A stretch of 64,000 bases of DNA. It comes from Roseomonas marmotae (GTDB taxonomy: Bacteria > Pseudomonadota > Alphaproteobacteria > Acetobacterales > Acetobacteraceae). The stretch lies in the NCBI RefSeq assembly GCF_017654485.1, contig NZ_CP061094.1:366590-430589 (forward strand), read 5' to 3'. The translations under genes were made by a program, and so were the position numbers. The notes beneath the pieces are model-generated. The model did no database searches. It was not told where the DNA came from and saw nothing but the letters and a program-made list of their open reading frames with translations. How positions within the stretch are numbered: the stretch's first letter is position 1; each line of letters starts with the position of its first letter. Shown here piece after piece: positions 27,410 to 35,844 of the stretch.

Positions 27410-27540
27410 GCGTTCTCTCCCAGTCTTGCGGCCCGCTCGTGGACCATCGTTGCGTATTGTGTGCTCTGTATGCAGAATAACCGCAAGGGCTTTCACGCCG
27501 CGGCCATGCCAAAAAACCGCCAGCCTTGAGGGACAGGATG
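27410..27540. promoter_or_regulatory. Divergent promoter region with candidate GntR operator
   Basis: These 131 bp separate pdxA and the GntR gene. TCTGTATGCAGA (27465-27476) is an imperfect 12-bp palindrome (10 of 12 bases symmetric) in a locally AT-rich stretch (27455-27482). It is a plausible site for the adjacent FCD-type regulator, controlling both directions. Confidence 0.4.
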
Positions 27541-28236
27541 ATGAGCAGCTCTGCCGTGACCGAATCCGTCCCTGCCTCGCTGGAGGCGATCGACAGCCCC
27601 ATCGCCCGCCAGACGCTGCATGAGCAGGTGGCCAGCCGCCTCCGGGACATGGTGACCGATGGCCGCCTGCCGACGGGGCAGCGGATCAACGAGGTCGCGC
27701 TGGGCCAGGCGCTTGGCGTCTCCCGCACGCCGCTGCGGGAGGCGCTGAAGACCCTGGCCGGGGAAGGGTTGCTGGAGCTGATCCCGGCCCGTGGCGCGAT
27801 CGTCCGCAGCTTCAGCGCCAAGGATGTCGCCGACAGCATGGAAGTGCTGAAGGCGCTGGAGCAGCTCGCCGCCCGCCGCGTCTGTGCTCTGGCCAGCGAT
27901 GAGGGCATCGCCCGGCTGCTGGCGCTGCATGCCGCCATGCGGGAGCGCTACGAGGCGCGGGACCGGCTGCCCTATTTCAAGCTGAACCAGGCTTTCCACA
28001 CGGCCATGGTGGCCCTGGCCGACAACCCGCCCCTGCTGCGGATGCACGAGATGCTGCAGGCGCAGATGAAGCGCATCCGCTTCATCGGGCATGAGGGGCC
28101 GGAGAAATGGGCGGCGGCCATGGCCGAGCATGAGGAGATGGCCGAGGCCCTGCGCCGCCGCGACGGCGAGGCGCTGGCCGGGACCATCGGCCGCCACCAC
28201 GACAATGGCGTGAGGCGCATCCGCGAATTGATGTAG
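27541..28236 (+). CDS. GntR-family (FCD subfamily) transcriptional regulator
   Basis: The 231-residue protein has an N-terminal winged helix-turn-helix (HEQVASRLRDMV, GVSRTPLREALKTLAGEGLLEL) and an all-helical FCD ligand domain with metal-ligand positions (LNQAFHTAMV, HEEMAEAL, RHHDNG). The ATG at 27541 has GAGGGA seven bases upstream; a TTG at 27526 and an ATG at 27538 are alternatives. It is divergent from pdxA-tctCBA and immediately precedes the SAF-domain oxidoreductase, so it probably responds to the substrate of that pathway. Confidence 0.9.
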   Translation: MSSSAVTESVPASLEAIDSPIARQTLHEQVASRLRDMVTDGRLPTGQRINEVALGQALGVSRTPLREALKTLAGEGLLELIPARGAIVRSFSAKDVADSMEVLKALEQLAARRVCALASDEGIARLLALHAAMRERYEARDRLPYFKLNQAFHTAMVALADNPPLLRMHEMLQAQMKRIRFIGHEGPEKWAAAMAEHEEMAEALRRRDGEALAGTIGRHHDNGVRRIRELM

Positions 28237-28278
28237 CCCGAGCGCCGCAACGAGAATCAGAACAAGAGGGAGGCCCGC

Positions 28279-29658
28279 TTGCAGTTCCAGACGCTTTTCC
28301 AACCCGCCATCGACCGCCCCGTCGCCGCCGCCCTGCTGGGGGCCGGGGAGTTCGGCCTCTCGCTGATCGCGCAGGCGCGGCGGATGCGCGGGCTCGACAT
28401 CGCCGCGGTCTATGACCTGGACCCCGCGCGCGTCTCGGCCGCGCTGACGGAGATGGAGGTGCCACACCGCCGCTGCGCCAGCCACGCGGAGGCCGCGCGG
28501 GCACGGGCGGCGGGGGAGATCGCGCTCTGCGAGGGGCTGGCGGATCTGCTGGCGCTGCCGCTCGACATGGTGGTGGAGGCCACCGGCCATGCCGAGGCCG
28601 GCGCCGCGCATGCCGAGGCCGCCATCCGCGCCGGCATCGGCGTGGCCATGGTGAGCAAGGAAGCCGAGAGCGTCGTCGGCCCCATCCTGGCGCGGCGCGC
28701 CAGGGATGCTGGCGTCGCCTATACCCTGGTGGATGGCGACCAGCCCGCGCTGCTGGTGGGCCTCGTCTCCTGGGCGCGGCTGCTGGGCCTGCCCATCGTC
28801 GCCGCCGGCAAGAGCAGTGAATATGATTTCGTGCTGGACCCCGTGACGGAGGAGGTCTCCTGGCTGGAGCGCCGCGTCCATGCCGCCGGGATGATGCGCC
28901 ACTGGCACCTGGGCGGCGACGTGGCGGGAACCGTGGCGGCGCGCGCGGCGCTGCTGAGCAGCCTGCCGCTGCGGACCGTGCCCGATTTCTGCGAGATGGC
29001 GCTGGCCGCCAATGCCACGGGCATCCTGCCGGACCGCGAGGATTTCCACGCGCCCCTCGCCCGCACGGTGGAACTGCCGGACATCTATGCTCCGCGCGGC
29101 GCGGGGGGGCTGCTCTCGGGCCCCGGCCGGTTGGATGTCTTCAACGTGCTGCGGCGGCCGGACGAGAGCAGCTTCGCCGGCGGCGTCTTCGTCGTCGTGG
29201 AACTGGCGGACCGGCGGACCGGCGCGCTCTTCGCCGGCAAGGGCATCCCGGTCTCGGCGGACGGGCGCCGGGCGCTGATCTACAACCCCTCCCACCTGCT
29301 GGGGGTGGAGGCGCCGATCTCCATCCTCGCAGGCGGGCGCCTCGGCCATTCGGTGCTGCAGCCCGATTATGCCCAGCGCGTGGACCTGCTGGCCCGCGCC
29401 ACCCAGGACCTGCCTGCCGGCCATGTGCTGGGCATCGAGGGCAACCGCCATGCCGTGCCGGGCATCGACCCGCTGCTGCGCCCGCTGGAGCAGGCCGGGC
29501 CGGCCATGCCCCTGCCCTACTACATGGCCGTGGGCCAGCGCCTGACCCGGGCCGTGCCGACCGGCACGGTGCTGACGCGCGACATGGTGGAGGCGCCCGC
29601 CGGCAGCACCTTGTGGCGGCTGCGCGCGGAGCAGGAGGGACGGCGCGAGGCGGCCTGA
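28279..29658 (+). CDS. Predicted NAD(P)-dependent oxidoreductase with C-terminal SAF domain
   Basis: The 459-residue protein resembles predicted homoserine-dehydrogenase-like proteins of COG4091. The N-terminal Rossmann region contains ALLGAGEFGLSLIAQARR (about residues 16-33), and VVEATGHAEAGA is equivalent to the substrate-side loop. The C-terminus ends with a SAF-like segment (TRAVPTGTVLTRDMV). The start is TTG with a strong AAGAGGGAGG. It is the likely second enzyme of the pathway served by TctABC and the PdxA-like protein. The substrate is unknown; a branched sugar acid or hydroxy acid is only a guess. Confidence 0.82.
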   Translation: MQFQTLFQPAIDRPVAAALLGAGEFGLSLIAQARRMRGLDIAAVYDLDPARVSAALTEMEVPHRRCASHAEAARARAAGEIALCEGLADLLALPLDMVVEATGHAEAGAAHAEAAIRAGIGVAMVSKEAESVVGPILARRARDAGVAYTLVDGDQPALLVGLVSWARLLGLPIVAAGKSSEYDFVLDPVTEEVSWLERRVHAAGMMRHWHLGGDVAGTVAARAALLSSLPLRTVPDFCEMALAANATGILPDREDFHAPLARTVELPDIYAPRGAGGLLSGPGRLDVFNVLRRPDESSFAGGVFVVVELADRRTGALFAGKGIPVSADGRRALIYNPSHLLGVEAPISILAGGRLGHSVLQPDYAQRVDLLARATQDLPAGHVLGIEGNRHAVPGIDPLLRPLEQAGPAMPLPYYMAVGQRLTRAVPTGTVLTRDMVEAPAGSTLWRLRAEQEGRREAA

Positions 29659-30076
29659 GTCCGGGATCGATGGCCAGCCTGCCGAGCAACGCCACTCCAC
29701 CCGGCAGGCGCCGAGCCCGCCTCCGCTGATCGCGTTCCAGGGCCGGGCCGAGGCGCAGCGGCTGCGTGCCTCGGCCTGTCCGGCCCATGGCAGGGCGCTG
29801 CGCCACGCGCTTGGCCACAGCCTCTTCAGTAGGACAGCTCGAACTACTGGCTGTTGCGGGCTTTCAGGAACAGGATTGTTGCCTCAGGTCGTGACGCGCC
29901 TCTGTTGACAGAGCTGGATGATCGGCTTGCGGCGGCCAGCGGGGCTTTCCCCAGAGCCGCCAGGTGCTGCCGAGTCTCTTACCACCATCGGCTACTGGAT
30001 CCGGCGGGTCGGCACCGCCTGTGGCTTCCGCTGCCAGCGGCGGCTCCGGGCTTCATGTCCGGATGACGTCAGCCAT
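29659..30076. other. Intergenic region with weak hairpin, no recognised gene
   Basis: These 418 bp separate the SAF-domain gene from the convergent P-type ATPase gene. GCCTGCCG (29677-29684) and CGGCAGGC (29702-29709) form an 8-bp stem with a 17-base loop and may be a weak terminator. A plus-strand ORF at 29854-30066 contains LTELDDRLAA, faintly like a DUF1127 protein, but the rest does not fit. The segment may hold decayed coding sequence; I recognise none. Confidence 0.4.
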
Positions 30077-32896
30077 TCAAGCGGCCGGCCGCTCTCCTGC
30101 CCCGCCGGATATCCGCGCGCGAGCCAGCTTATCCAGTTCCCGCAGCCATAGCACGGAGCTTGCGACGGTTATGCAGACCAACCAGTCCCCTCCATCGAGG
30201 GGCGCGGTGGAGAATGCCTGTTGCAGAAAAGGCGTGTATATCACGAGCACTTGCAAGAATACGGACAGCACGATTGCCGCCAGAAGCCAGCCATTAGCAA
30301 GAAGGCCGATGAAGGCGCTTCTCTCATCCGAACGGGCGTTCAGGACATTGAATATCTGGAAGAAGGTCAGTGTCGTGAAGGCCATGGTCTGTGCATGATC
30401 CAGGCTCCCCGTCCCCTCGATCATCCCGCCCGGCAGGGACAGGTCGAGCACCAGCAATGTGCCTGTCGCCATGATGATGCCGACGAAGAAGATTCCCTTC
30501 CACATCCGGCGCGTGATCACCCCCTCCCCACGCGGCCGGGGCGGCTGCGTCATGGTGCCCGCATCCACTGGATCAACGCCGAGCGCGAGGGCCGGCGCCC
30601 CATCCGTCACCAGGTTGATCCAGAGGATCTGCGTGGCGAGCAGCGGCAGCACCACGCCGGTGTCACCCGATCCCGTCAGGCCGATCTGCTCCGCCAGCAG
30701 GATGCCGAAGAACATGGTCATCACCTCGCCGATATTCGACGAGAGCATGTAGCGGAGGAATTTCCGGATATTCGAGAAGATGGCGCGGCCTTCCTCGACA
30801 GCCGCCACGATGGTGGCGAAGTTGTCGTCGGCCAGGACCATGTCGGCCGCCTCCTTCGAGACATCCGTGCCGGTGATGCCCATGGCCACACCGATATCGG
30901 CCCTTTTCAGGGCTGGCGCGTCATTGACGCCATCCCCCGTCATGGCCACCGTCGCGCCTCCACGCTGTAACGCCTTCACGATCCGCAGCTTGTGCTCGGG
31001 GTCCACGCGCGCATAGACCGAGGCCTCGCGCACCGTCCGGTCGAGCACCGCCTCCGGCATCGTCTCCAATTCGGCTCCCGCGATAGCCCGCGCGCCGCTG
31101 GAGATGCCGATCTCGGCGGCGATGGCCGATGCGGTCAGAGGGTGATCTCCGGTGATCATGATCGGGCGGATGCCGGCGCCGCGCGCCCGCGCCACAGCCT
31201 CCCGCGCTTCCTCCCGCGGCGGGTCGATCATGCCGATCAGCCCGAGGAAGACCATGTCCCGTTCGAATGTTCCGGCGAGGTCATCCTGCTCTGCCGCATC
31301 TCCTGGCAGCGCGCGGAAGGCGACGCCGAGGGTGCGCATGGCCTGCCCCGCCATCTCCTCGTTGCTCCGCAGGATGGCCGCGCGGCGTCCCTCGGTCAGG
31401 GGCACCGCCTCCTCCCCGGCGAGTTCATGCGTGCAGCGCCCGAGCAGCACGTCCGGGGCGCCCTTGGTGAAGGCCAGCAACGCTCCATGCCGCTCCGCAT
31501 CCGCGTGAACCGTCGTCATGAGCTTTCGCTCGGAAGAGAAGGGAATCTCCGCGACCCGCCTGAAGCGGGCATCGAGCGCATCGCCCCGCAGCCCGGCCTT
31601 GCGCGCCGCGACGATCAGGGCGCCTTCCGTGGGGTCCCCCATGACCTTCCACTGCCCGTTCCCGCTTTCCTGCAGCACCGCGTTATTGGCACGATCGGCG
31701 GCGGACAGCGCACGGAGCATCTCGGCACGCTGGCGGCCCTCGACCGCGCCACCATTGTCGCGCGTGATCTCACCCTCGGGCGCATAGCCCGCGCCGCCGA
31801 GCTTCGCGCCGCCGCTGGCGGTGACGATACGGCGCACCGTCATCTCGTTCTTGGTCAGCGTGCCGGTCTTGTCCGAGGCGATGACGTCGGCCGAACCGAG
31901 CGTCTCGACAGCCGCGAGATGACGCACGATGGCGCGCCGCTTCGCCATGCGCCGCACACCGATGGAAAGCACCGCCGTCACCACCGCGGGAAGTCCCTCG
32001 GGAACCGCGGCGACGGCGAGCGCCACGCCCAGGATCAGGACGTCGAAGACCGCGCGCGCGCCGTGCACCTCCTCGAACAGCAGAATCGTACCGACCATGA
32101 CCACGGCAATGACGATGACGACCACGCCCAGCGTCCGGCCGACGCGTTCCAGCTCCTTCTGAAGTGGCGTCACATCCTTCGGGGCCGCCTTCAGCATGCC
32201 GGCGATATGCCCCATCTCCGTGTTCATGCCGGTGGCCGTGACCAGGGCACGGCCATGCCCATAGGTCACGGCCGTGCCGCTGAAGACCATGTTGGCACGG
32301 TCCCCGAGCCCGGCTTCCGCCGCGATCGCGGCGGTATCCTTGGGCACAGGCAGGCTTTCCCCCGTCAGCGCGGCCTCAGCGACCTGGAGCGCGGCGGATT
32401 GCACCATCCGCGCATCGGCCGGGATGGTGTCGCCCTCCTCGATCACGATCAGGTCGCCGGGCACGAGATCCGCCGCGGGGATTCCCTGCTGCACGCCGTC
32501 GCGGATGACCTTCGCCTGGGCCGCGGACATCTGCCTGAGGGCCGCGAGCGCCTGCTCGGCCCTGGCCTGCTGGATATAGCCCATCAGCGCGTTGAGCAGG
32601 ACGATGGCCAGGATGGCGATCGCTTCATAGGGTAGCGAAGTCTCGGGTTCGAGCCACCAGAGGCCGGCCGATACCAGGGCGGCGACGAGCAGGAGAATGA
32701 CCAGAACATCCTGGAACTGCGCGAGGAACTTTCGCCAGGATGGCACGGGCTTCTCGGCGGTCAGCGCATTCCGTCCGTAGCGCCGGAGGCGGGCCTGGGC
32801 TTCCGCGGCCCGAAGGCCGGTCTGCGGATCTGCGCCTAGCGCGCTGGCGACTTCCGAAGCCGCCAGCCGGTATGCCGGTGTTTCTGCATCACTCAT
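30077..32896 (-). CDS. P2A-type cation ATPase, probably a Ca2+ exporter
   Basis: This protein of about 939 residues has the phosphorylation motif DKTGTLTKNE, the actuator TGES and the hinge GDGVNDAPAL. The Ca2+ ligands of SERCA are conserved: AAVPEGLP in helix 4, SSNIGEV in helix 5 and NLVTDGAPA in helix 6. That points to Ca2+ rather than Mn2+ or K+ pumping and groups it with PacL and CtpF. An in-frame GTG at 32908 would add four residues; neither start has a well-spaced Shine-Dalgarno. The stress-protein gene lies upstream on the same strand, with 187-198 bp between. A GAGCGTTATC motif lies 98 bp upstream. Confidence 0.93.
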   Translation of the reverse strand: MSDAETPAYRLAASEVASALGADPQTGLRAAEAQARLRRYGRNALTAEKPVPSWRKFLAQFQDVLVILLLVAALVSAGLWWLEPETSLPYEAIAILAIVLLNALMGYIQQARAEQALAALRQMSAAQAKVIRDGVQQGIPAADLVPGDLIVIEEGDTIPADARMVQSAALQVAEAALTGESLPVPKDTAAIAAEAGLGDRANMVFSGTAVTYGHGRALVTATGMNTEMGHIAGMLKAAPKDVTPLQKELERVGRTLGVVVIVIAVVMVGTILLFEEVHGARAVFDVLILGVALAVAAVPEGLPAVVTAVLSIGVRRMAKRRAIVRHLAAVETLGSADVIASDKTGTLTKNEMTVRRIVTASGGAKLGGAGYAPEGEITRDNGGAVEGRQRAEMLRALSAADRANNAVLQESGNGQWKVMGDPTEGALIVAARKAGLRGDALDARFRRVAEIPFSSERKLMTTVHADAERHGALLAFTKGAPDVLLGRCTHELAGEEAVPLTEGRRAAILRSNEEMAGQAMRTLGVAFRALPGDAAEQDDLAGTFERDMVFLGLIGMIDPPREEAREAVARARGAGIRPIMITGDHPLTASAIAAEIGISSGARAIAGAELETMPEAVLDRTVREASVYARVDPEHKLRIVKALQRGGATVAMTGDGVNDAPALKRADIGVAMGITGTDVSKEAADMVLADDNFATIVAAVEEGRAIFSNIRKFLRYMLSSNIGEVMTMFFGILLAEQIGLTGSGDTGVVLPLLATQILWINLVTDGAPALALGVDPVDAGTMTQPPRPRGEGVITRRMWKGIFFVGIIMATGTLLVLDLSLPGGMIEGTGSLDHAQTMAFTTLTFFQIFNVLNARSDERSAFIGLLANGWLLAAIVLSVFLQVLVIYTPFLQQAFSTAPLDGGDWLVCITVASSVLWLRELDKLARARISGGAGERPAA

Positions 32897-32994
32897 CGCC
32901 TTCGCCACTTCTCCACGCCGTCCGGTTTCCGCTGCCTGGAGAGTCTGACGAGACGAAGCTCGATCCCGTCAGGCTTCCCCGCGCAAGCCTGGAG

Positions 32995-33004
32995 GATAAC
33001 GCTC
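32995..33004 (-). promoter_or_regulatory. GAGCGTTATC motif, copy 1, upstream of the P-type ATPase
   Basis: On the minus strand the segment reads GGGAGCGTTATCCTCC. The core 10-mer is repeated upstream of the stress-protein gene and of the DASS gene, each time reading toward the gene it precedes. The distance to the ATPase ATG is 98 bp. It is a candidate shared activator site. Confidence 0.5.
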
Positions 33005-33094
33005 CCGGGCGGCAAGGCGGGACGAGGTGACGCCATGCCCCGTCACGAATGCCTGGCCGGACCGGCGGCGGCTGCCACCTGTGGCGGCCGGCAG

Positions 33095-33931
33095 CTAGTG
33101 CGAGATCAGCACAGGAATCTTCGGATCCGTTAGGATTCCGCGTGTCGCGCCGCCCAGAACGAAATCCCGCATGCGGGAATGGCCGAAGCCGCCCATGACC
33201 AGCAGGCCTGCCTCCCTTTCCCGCGCGAAATCCTGCAGCCTCCCGGCGATGGCCTTGCCGTCGCTCCGCAGCTTCGCCGCCTCCGCCTGGATGCCATGGG
33301 AGGCGAGATAGGCAATCAGGCGCTCTTCCACAGCGGATTCGGGAAGGCGTTTCTCGTCGACGACCGTGGCGACGGTAACCGAACTGGCCCGCCGCAGGAA
33401 CTCCCGTGCATCCGCGACCGCCCGCGCGGCAACACGGCTCCCGTCCCATGCGATCGTCACCTGCTGGAGAGAATGGGGGGGATGGCTCTCCGGGACCAGC
33501 AGGACAGGACGTCCTGAACCGAAGATGGCCGCTTCCGCCGTGATCCTCAGCGTTTCGTCGTCCGGCCGGAGCCCGGCCAGGATCAGGTCGTGGTAGTGCC
33601 CGTGATCCGCGACGACATCCCCCACACTGTATGGATAGCAGGACAGTTCCGTCGCGCGGAACGAGACACCGGCAGCGGCGGCCGTGGACTTCAGCGCCCC
33701 GGCAAGCGCGTTGCCGCGAGCATGGCATTTGGCCTTCGTCTCCGAGATCATCGTGGGGACATCGACCACGAGATTGCCGAAAGGACTGGAGACCCTGGGA
33801 AATTCGGCCCCGAGGATGAGCGCGTGGACCTGCCCCCGCAGATGCTGCGCGACCGCCGCGGCATGAAGGGCGATGCCCTCGGCGTTTCCGTCCGGGTAAG
33901 TATGGAGGGGAACCAGGATCTGAATCGGCAT
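33095..33931 (-). CDS. Universal stress protein, tandem UspA domains
   Basis: The 278-residue protein has two UspA-like halves. The second carries a recognisable nucleotide-binding signature (VMGGFGHSRMRDFVLGGATR), while the first is degenerate. It is cytoplasmic. Tandem USPs commonly accompany anaerobic and stress regulons, and the neighbours here (P2A ATPase, PfkB, nitrate respiration) fit such a role. GGAGCTGTC precedes the ATG. Confidence 0.9.
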   Translation of the reverse strand: MPIQILVPLHTYPDGNAEGIALHAAAVAQHLRGQVHALILGAEFPRVSSPFGNLVVDVPTMISETKAKCHARGNALAGALKSTAAAAGVSFRATELSCYPYSVGDVVADHGHYHDLILAGLRPDDETLRITAEAAIFGSGRPVLLVPESHPPHSLQQVTIAWDGSRVAARAVADAREFLRRASSVTVATVVDEKRLPESAVEERLIAYLASHGIQAEAAKLRSDGKAIAGRLQDFAREREAGLLVMGGFGHSRMRDFVLGGATRGILTDPKIPVLISH

Positions 33932-34073
33932 GACAGCTCCTCGCGTGTCGCCACACGTTTACGGATAGGTGGAGGACACTTCAAAGTTAAATTCCAGCGC
34001 ATCGTTCAATCTGGTGCACATCTCTCAAACCGTGAGAGGGTACGGGGCGCAATAAGGAGCACACCGTCCGGGG

Positions 34074-34083
34074 GATAACGCTC
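34074..34083 (-). promoter_or_regulatory. GAGCGTTATC motif, copy 2, upstream of the stress protein
   Basis: On the minus strand it reads GGGAGCGTTATCCCCC, sharing 12 consecutive bases (GGGAGCGTTATC plus a following C) with the copy upstream of the P-type ATPase. It lies 142 bp from the stress-protein ATG. Confidence 0.5.
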
Positions 34084-34228
34084 CCAGTTACCGCATGGCT
34101 GCGGAACAGAGCGCGTTCCCCATCACTGCACGGGCTCTGCCTTGGCAGTGTCGAGGGCCTTCCGTGCCGGAAGAGAGTTACTGGCAAAAATTCGATCTTT
34201 GATATGCCAATCCTGAGCAACATACGTT

Positions 34229-34238
34229 GAGCGTTATC
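34229..34238 (+). promoter_or_regulatory. GAGCGTTATC motif, copy 3, upstream of the DASS transporter
   Basis: On the plus strand it reads TTGAGCGTTATCATC, so only the 10-base core is shared with the other two copies. It lies 124 bp upstream of the transporter ATG, in the same relative orientation as the others. Confidence 0.45.
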
Positions 34239-34362
34239 ATCTTCGGCTTCTCTGGCCCGTTTTTGTCCGGGCGACCGGTATCCAATCGCCGGCCGAGCAT
34301 CAGCTCCAGCCATCATGTGGTCGTTGCTGCGGCAGGCTCCTGTTTCTCCGTAGGAGGTTCGT

Positions 34363-35844
34363 ATGCTGCTAATGTCGCCCGGTGAGCCAACGTCGAACCG
34401 GAAGCTAGCCTGGTTGGGAGTGGCGATTCTGGCTTACATCGCGGTGTTGATGCTGCCGACCCCAGCGGGGCTGACGCCATCCGGTCAGACGGCACTGGGG
34501 CTGCTTGTGCTGGTGATCATCGTTTGGATCAGCGAATGCATCTCGCCCGCAGCCAGCGCCGTCCTGCTGATCGGCGCGGCCGTGCTGGGATTGATGGGCA
34601 AGCCACTGACGGATGGCGCGCGGCCCATGACCTCGGGCCAGGCCCTGGGTCAGATGCTCTCGGGTTTCTCCTCCTCCGCCGTGCTGCTGGTGGCAGGCGC
34701 GCTGTTCCTGGCCGTGGCGCTGAAGCTGACCGGGCTGGACCGGCGCGTGGCATTGCTGGTGATGTCGCGGGTCGGCATTTCGCCGGCCCGGCTGACCCTC
34801 GGGGCGATGATCGTCGGCTTCGTGCTGGCGCTGTTCATCCCCTCCGCCACGGCGCGCGTCGGCGCGGTGATTCCCATCATGGTCGGCATCACCACGGCGC
34901 TCGGGCTGCCGGTGACAAGCAGCCTGGGCGCGACGCTGATGATCGTGACGGCGCAGGCCTGTTCGATCTTCAACATGGCGGTCAAGACGGGCGCGGCGCA
35001 GAACCTCATCAGCCTGAGTTTCATGGAGCAGTCTTTCGGCCGCACCATCACCTGGGGCGAATGGTTCATCACGGCCTTGCCCTTCACCCTGTCGATGTGC
35101 GTGGTGCTGTTCGTGGTGGCGCTGGTACTGCTGCGGCCACATGTGCCGCCGGTGGAGGAAGCCCGGCAGCGGCTGGCGGATGAGGTGGCCACGCTGGGCC
35201 CCGTGACGCCGGCCGAGCAGCGGCTGATGCTGGTGGCGCTGATGCTGCTGGTGCTGTGGTCCACGGAAGGCTGGCTGCATCCGCTGGACACGACCACCAC
35301 GACGCAGCTCGGCATCGCGCTGCTGCTGATGCCGCGTATCGGCGTCATGACCTGGGCGCAGGCGGAGAAGCAGGTGCCCTGGGGCACCGTCGTGCTCTTC
35401 GCGGCGGGCATCTCGCTCGGCATCCTGCTGTCCCGTACCGGCGCCGCTAACTGGCTGGCCGGGGTGACGCTGGGGCAGCTGGGCCTCGGCAACATGGAGG
35501 TCTACCTGGTGGTCGGGGCGCTCTCGCTCTTCAGCATCCTGCTGCATCTGGGCTTCGCCTCGGCGACGGGCCTGGCAAGCACCCTGATCCCCATCATGAT
35601 CGCCTTCACGCAGACGCTGCCATTCGGGCAGCAGACCATCTTCGGCATCGTGATGATCCAGGCCATGGTCGTGTCCTTCGGCTTCATCCTTCCGACCAAC
35701 GCGCCGCAGAACATGCTCTGCTATTCGACCGGCGCCTTCTCGGTGCGGGAATTCGCGAAGGTCGGCATCGTCCTGACCATCGCGGGGCTCGCCCTGCTGG
35801 TGCTGTACTCCGCCACTATCTGGCCCATGATGGGAGTGCTGTGA
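34363..35844 (+). CDS. DASS-family (SLC13) anion or dicarboxylate transporter
   Basis: The 493-residue membrane protein has about 12 hydrophobic segments and the divalent-anion:Na+ symporter features: SATARVGAVIPIM in the first half and GFILPTNAPQNMLCY near the C-terminus. Substrates in this family include succinate, malate, citrate, tartrate and sulfate. TAGGAGG seven bases before the ATG is a textbook ribosome binding site. The stop overlaps the start of the LDH-fold gene (TGATG), so the transporter probably imports a hydroxy acid handled by that enzyme, or exchanges its product. Confidence 0.88.
   Translation: MLLMSPGEPTSNRKLAWLGVAILAYIAVLMLPTPAGLTPSGQTALGLLVLVIIVWISECISPAASAVLLIGAAVLGLMGKPLTDGARPMTSGQALGQMLSGFSSSAVLLVAGALFLAVALKLTGLDRRVALLVMSRVGISPARLTLGAMIVGFVLALFIPSATARVGAVIPIMVGITTALGLPVTSSLGATLMIVTAQACSIFNMAVKTGAAQNLISLSFMEQSFGRTITWGEWFITALPFTLSMCVVLFVVALVLLRPHVPPVEEARQRLADEVATLGPVTPAEQRLMLVALMLLVLWSTEGWLHPLDTTTTTQLGIALLLMPRIGVMTWAQAEKQVPWGTVVLFAAGISLGILLSRTGAANWLAGVTLGQLGLGNMEVYLVVGALSLFSILLHLGFASATGLASTLIPIMIAFTQTLPFGQQTIFGIVMIQAMVVSFGFILPTNAPQNMLCYSTGAFSVREFAKVGIVLTIAGLALLVLYSATIWPMMGVL

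Larger units (their letters stand above)
33932..34362. promoter_or_regulatory. Divergent control region, stress protein and DASS-ldh operon
   Basis: The 431 bp are clearly more AT-rich than the flanks. They contain two GAGCGTTATC motifs, one facing each gene, and an inverted repeat CTCTCA-N5-TGAGAG (34022-34038). A TTTGATATGCCAATC stretch (34198-34212) has one FNR-like half-site only. TAGGAGG at 34349-34355 is the ribosome binding site of the transporter. No coding sequence is recognised. Confidence 0.55.

Noticed and set aside
29854..30066. 70-codon ORF with a DUF1127-like LTELDDRLAA
   Set aside because: The rest lacks the family pattern and there is no ribosome binding site; more likely non-coding or decayed.
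34198..34212. FNR-like TTTGATATGCCAATC upstream of the DASS gene
   Set aside because: Only the left half fits TTGAT; the right half has no match to ATCAA.
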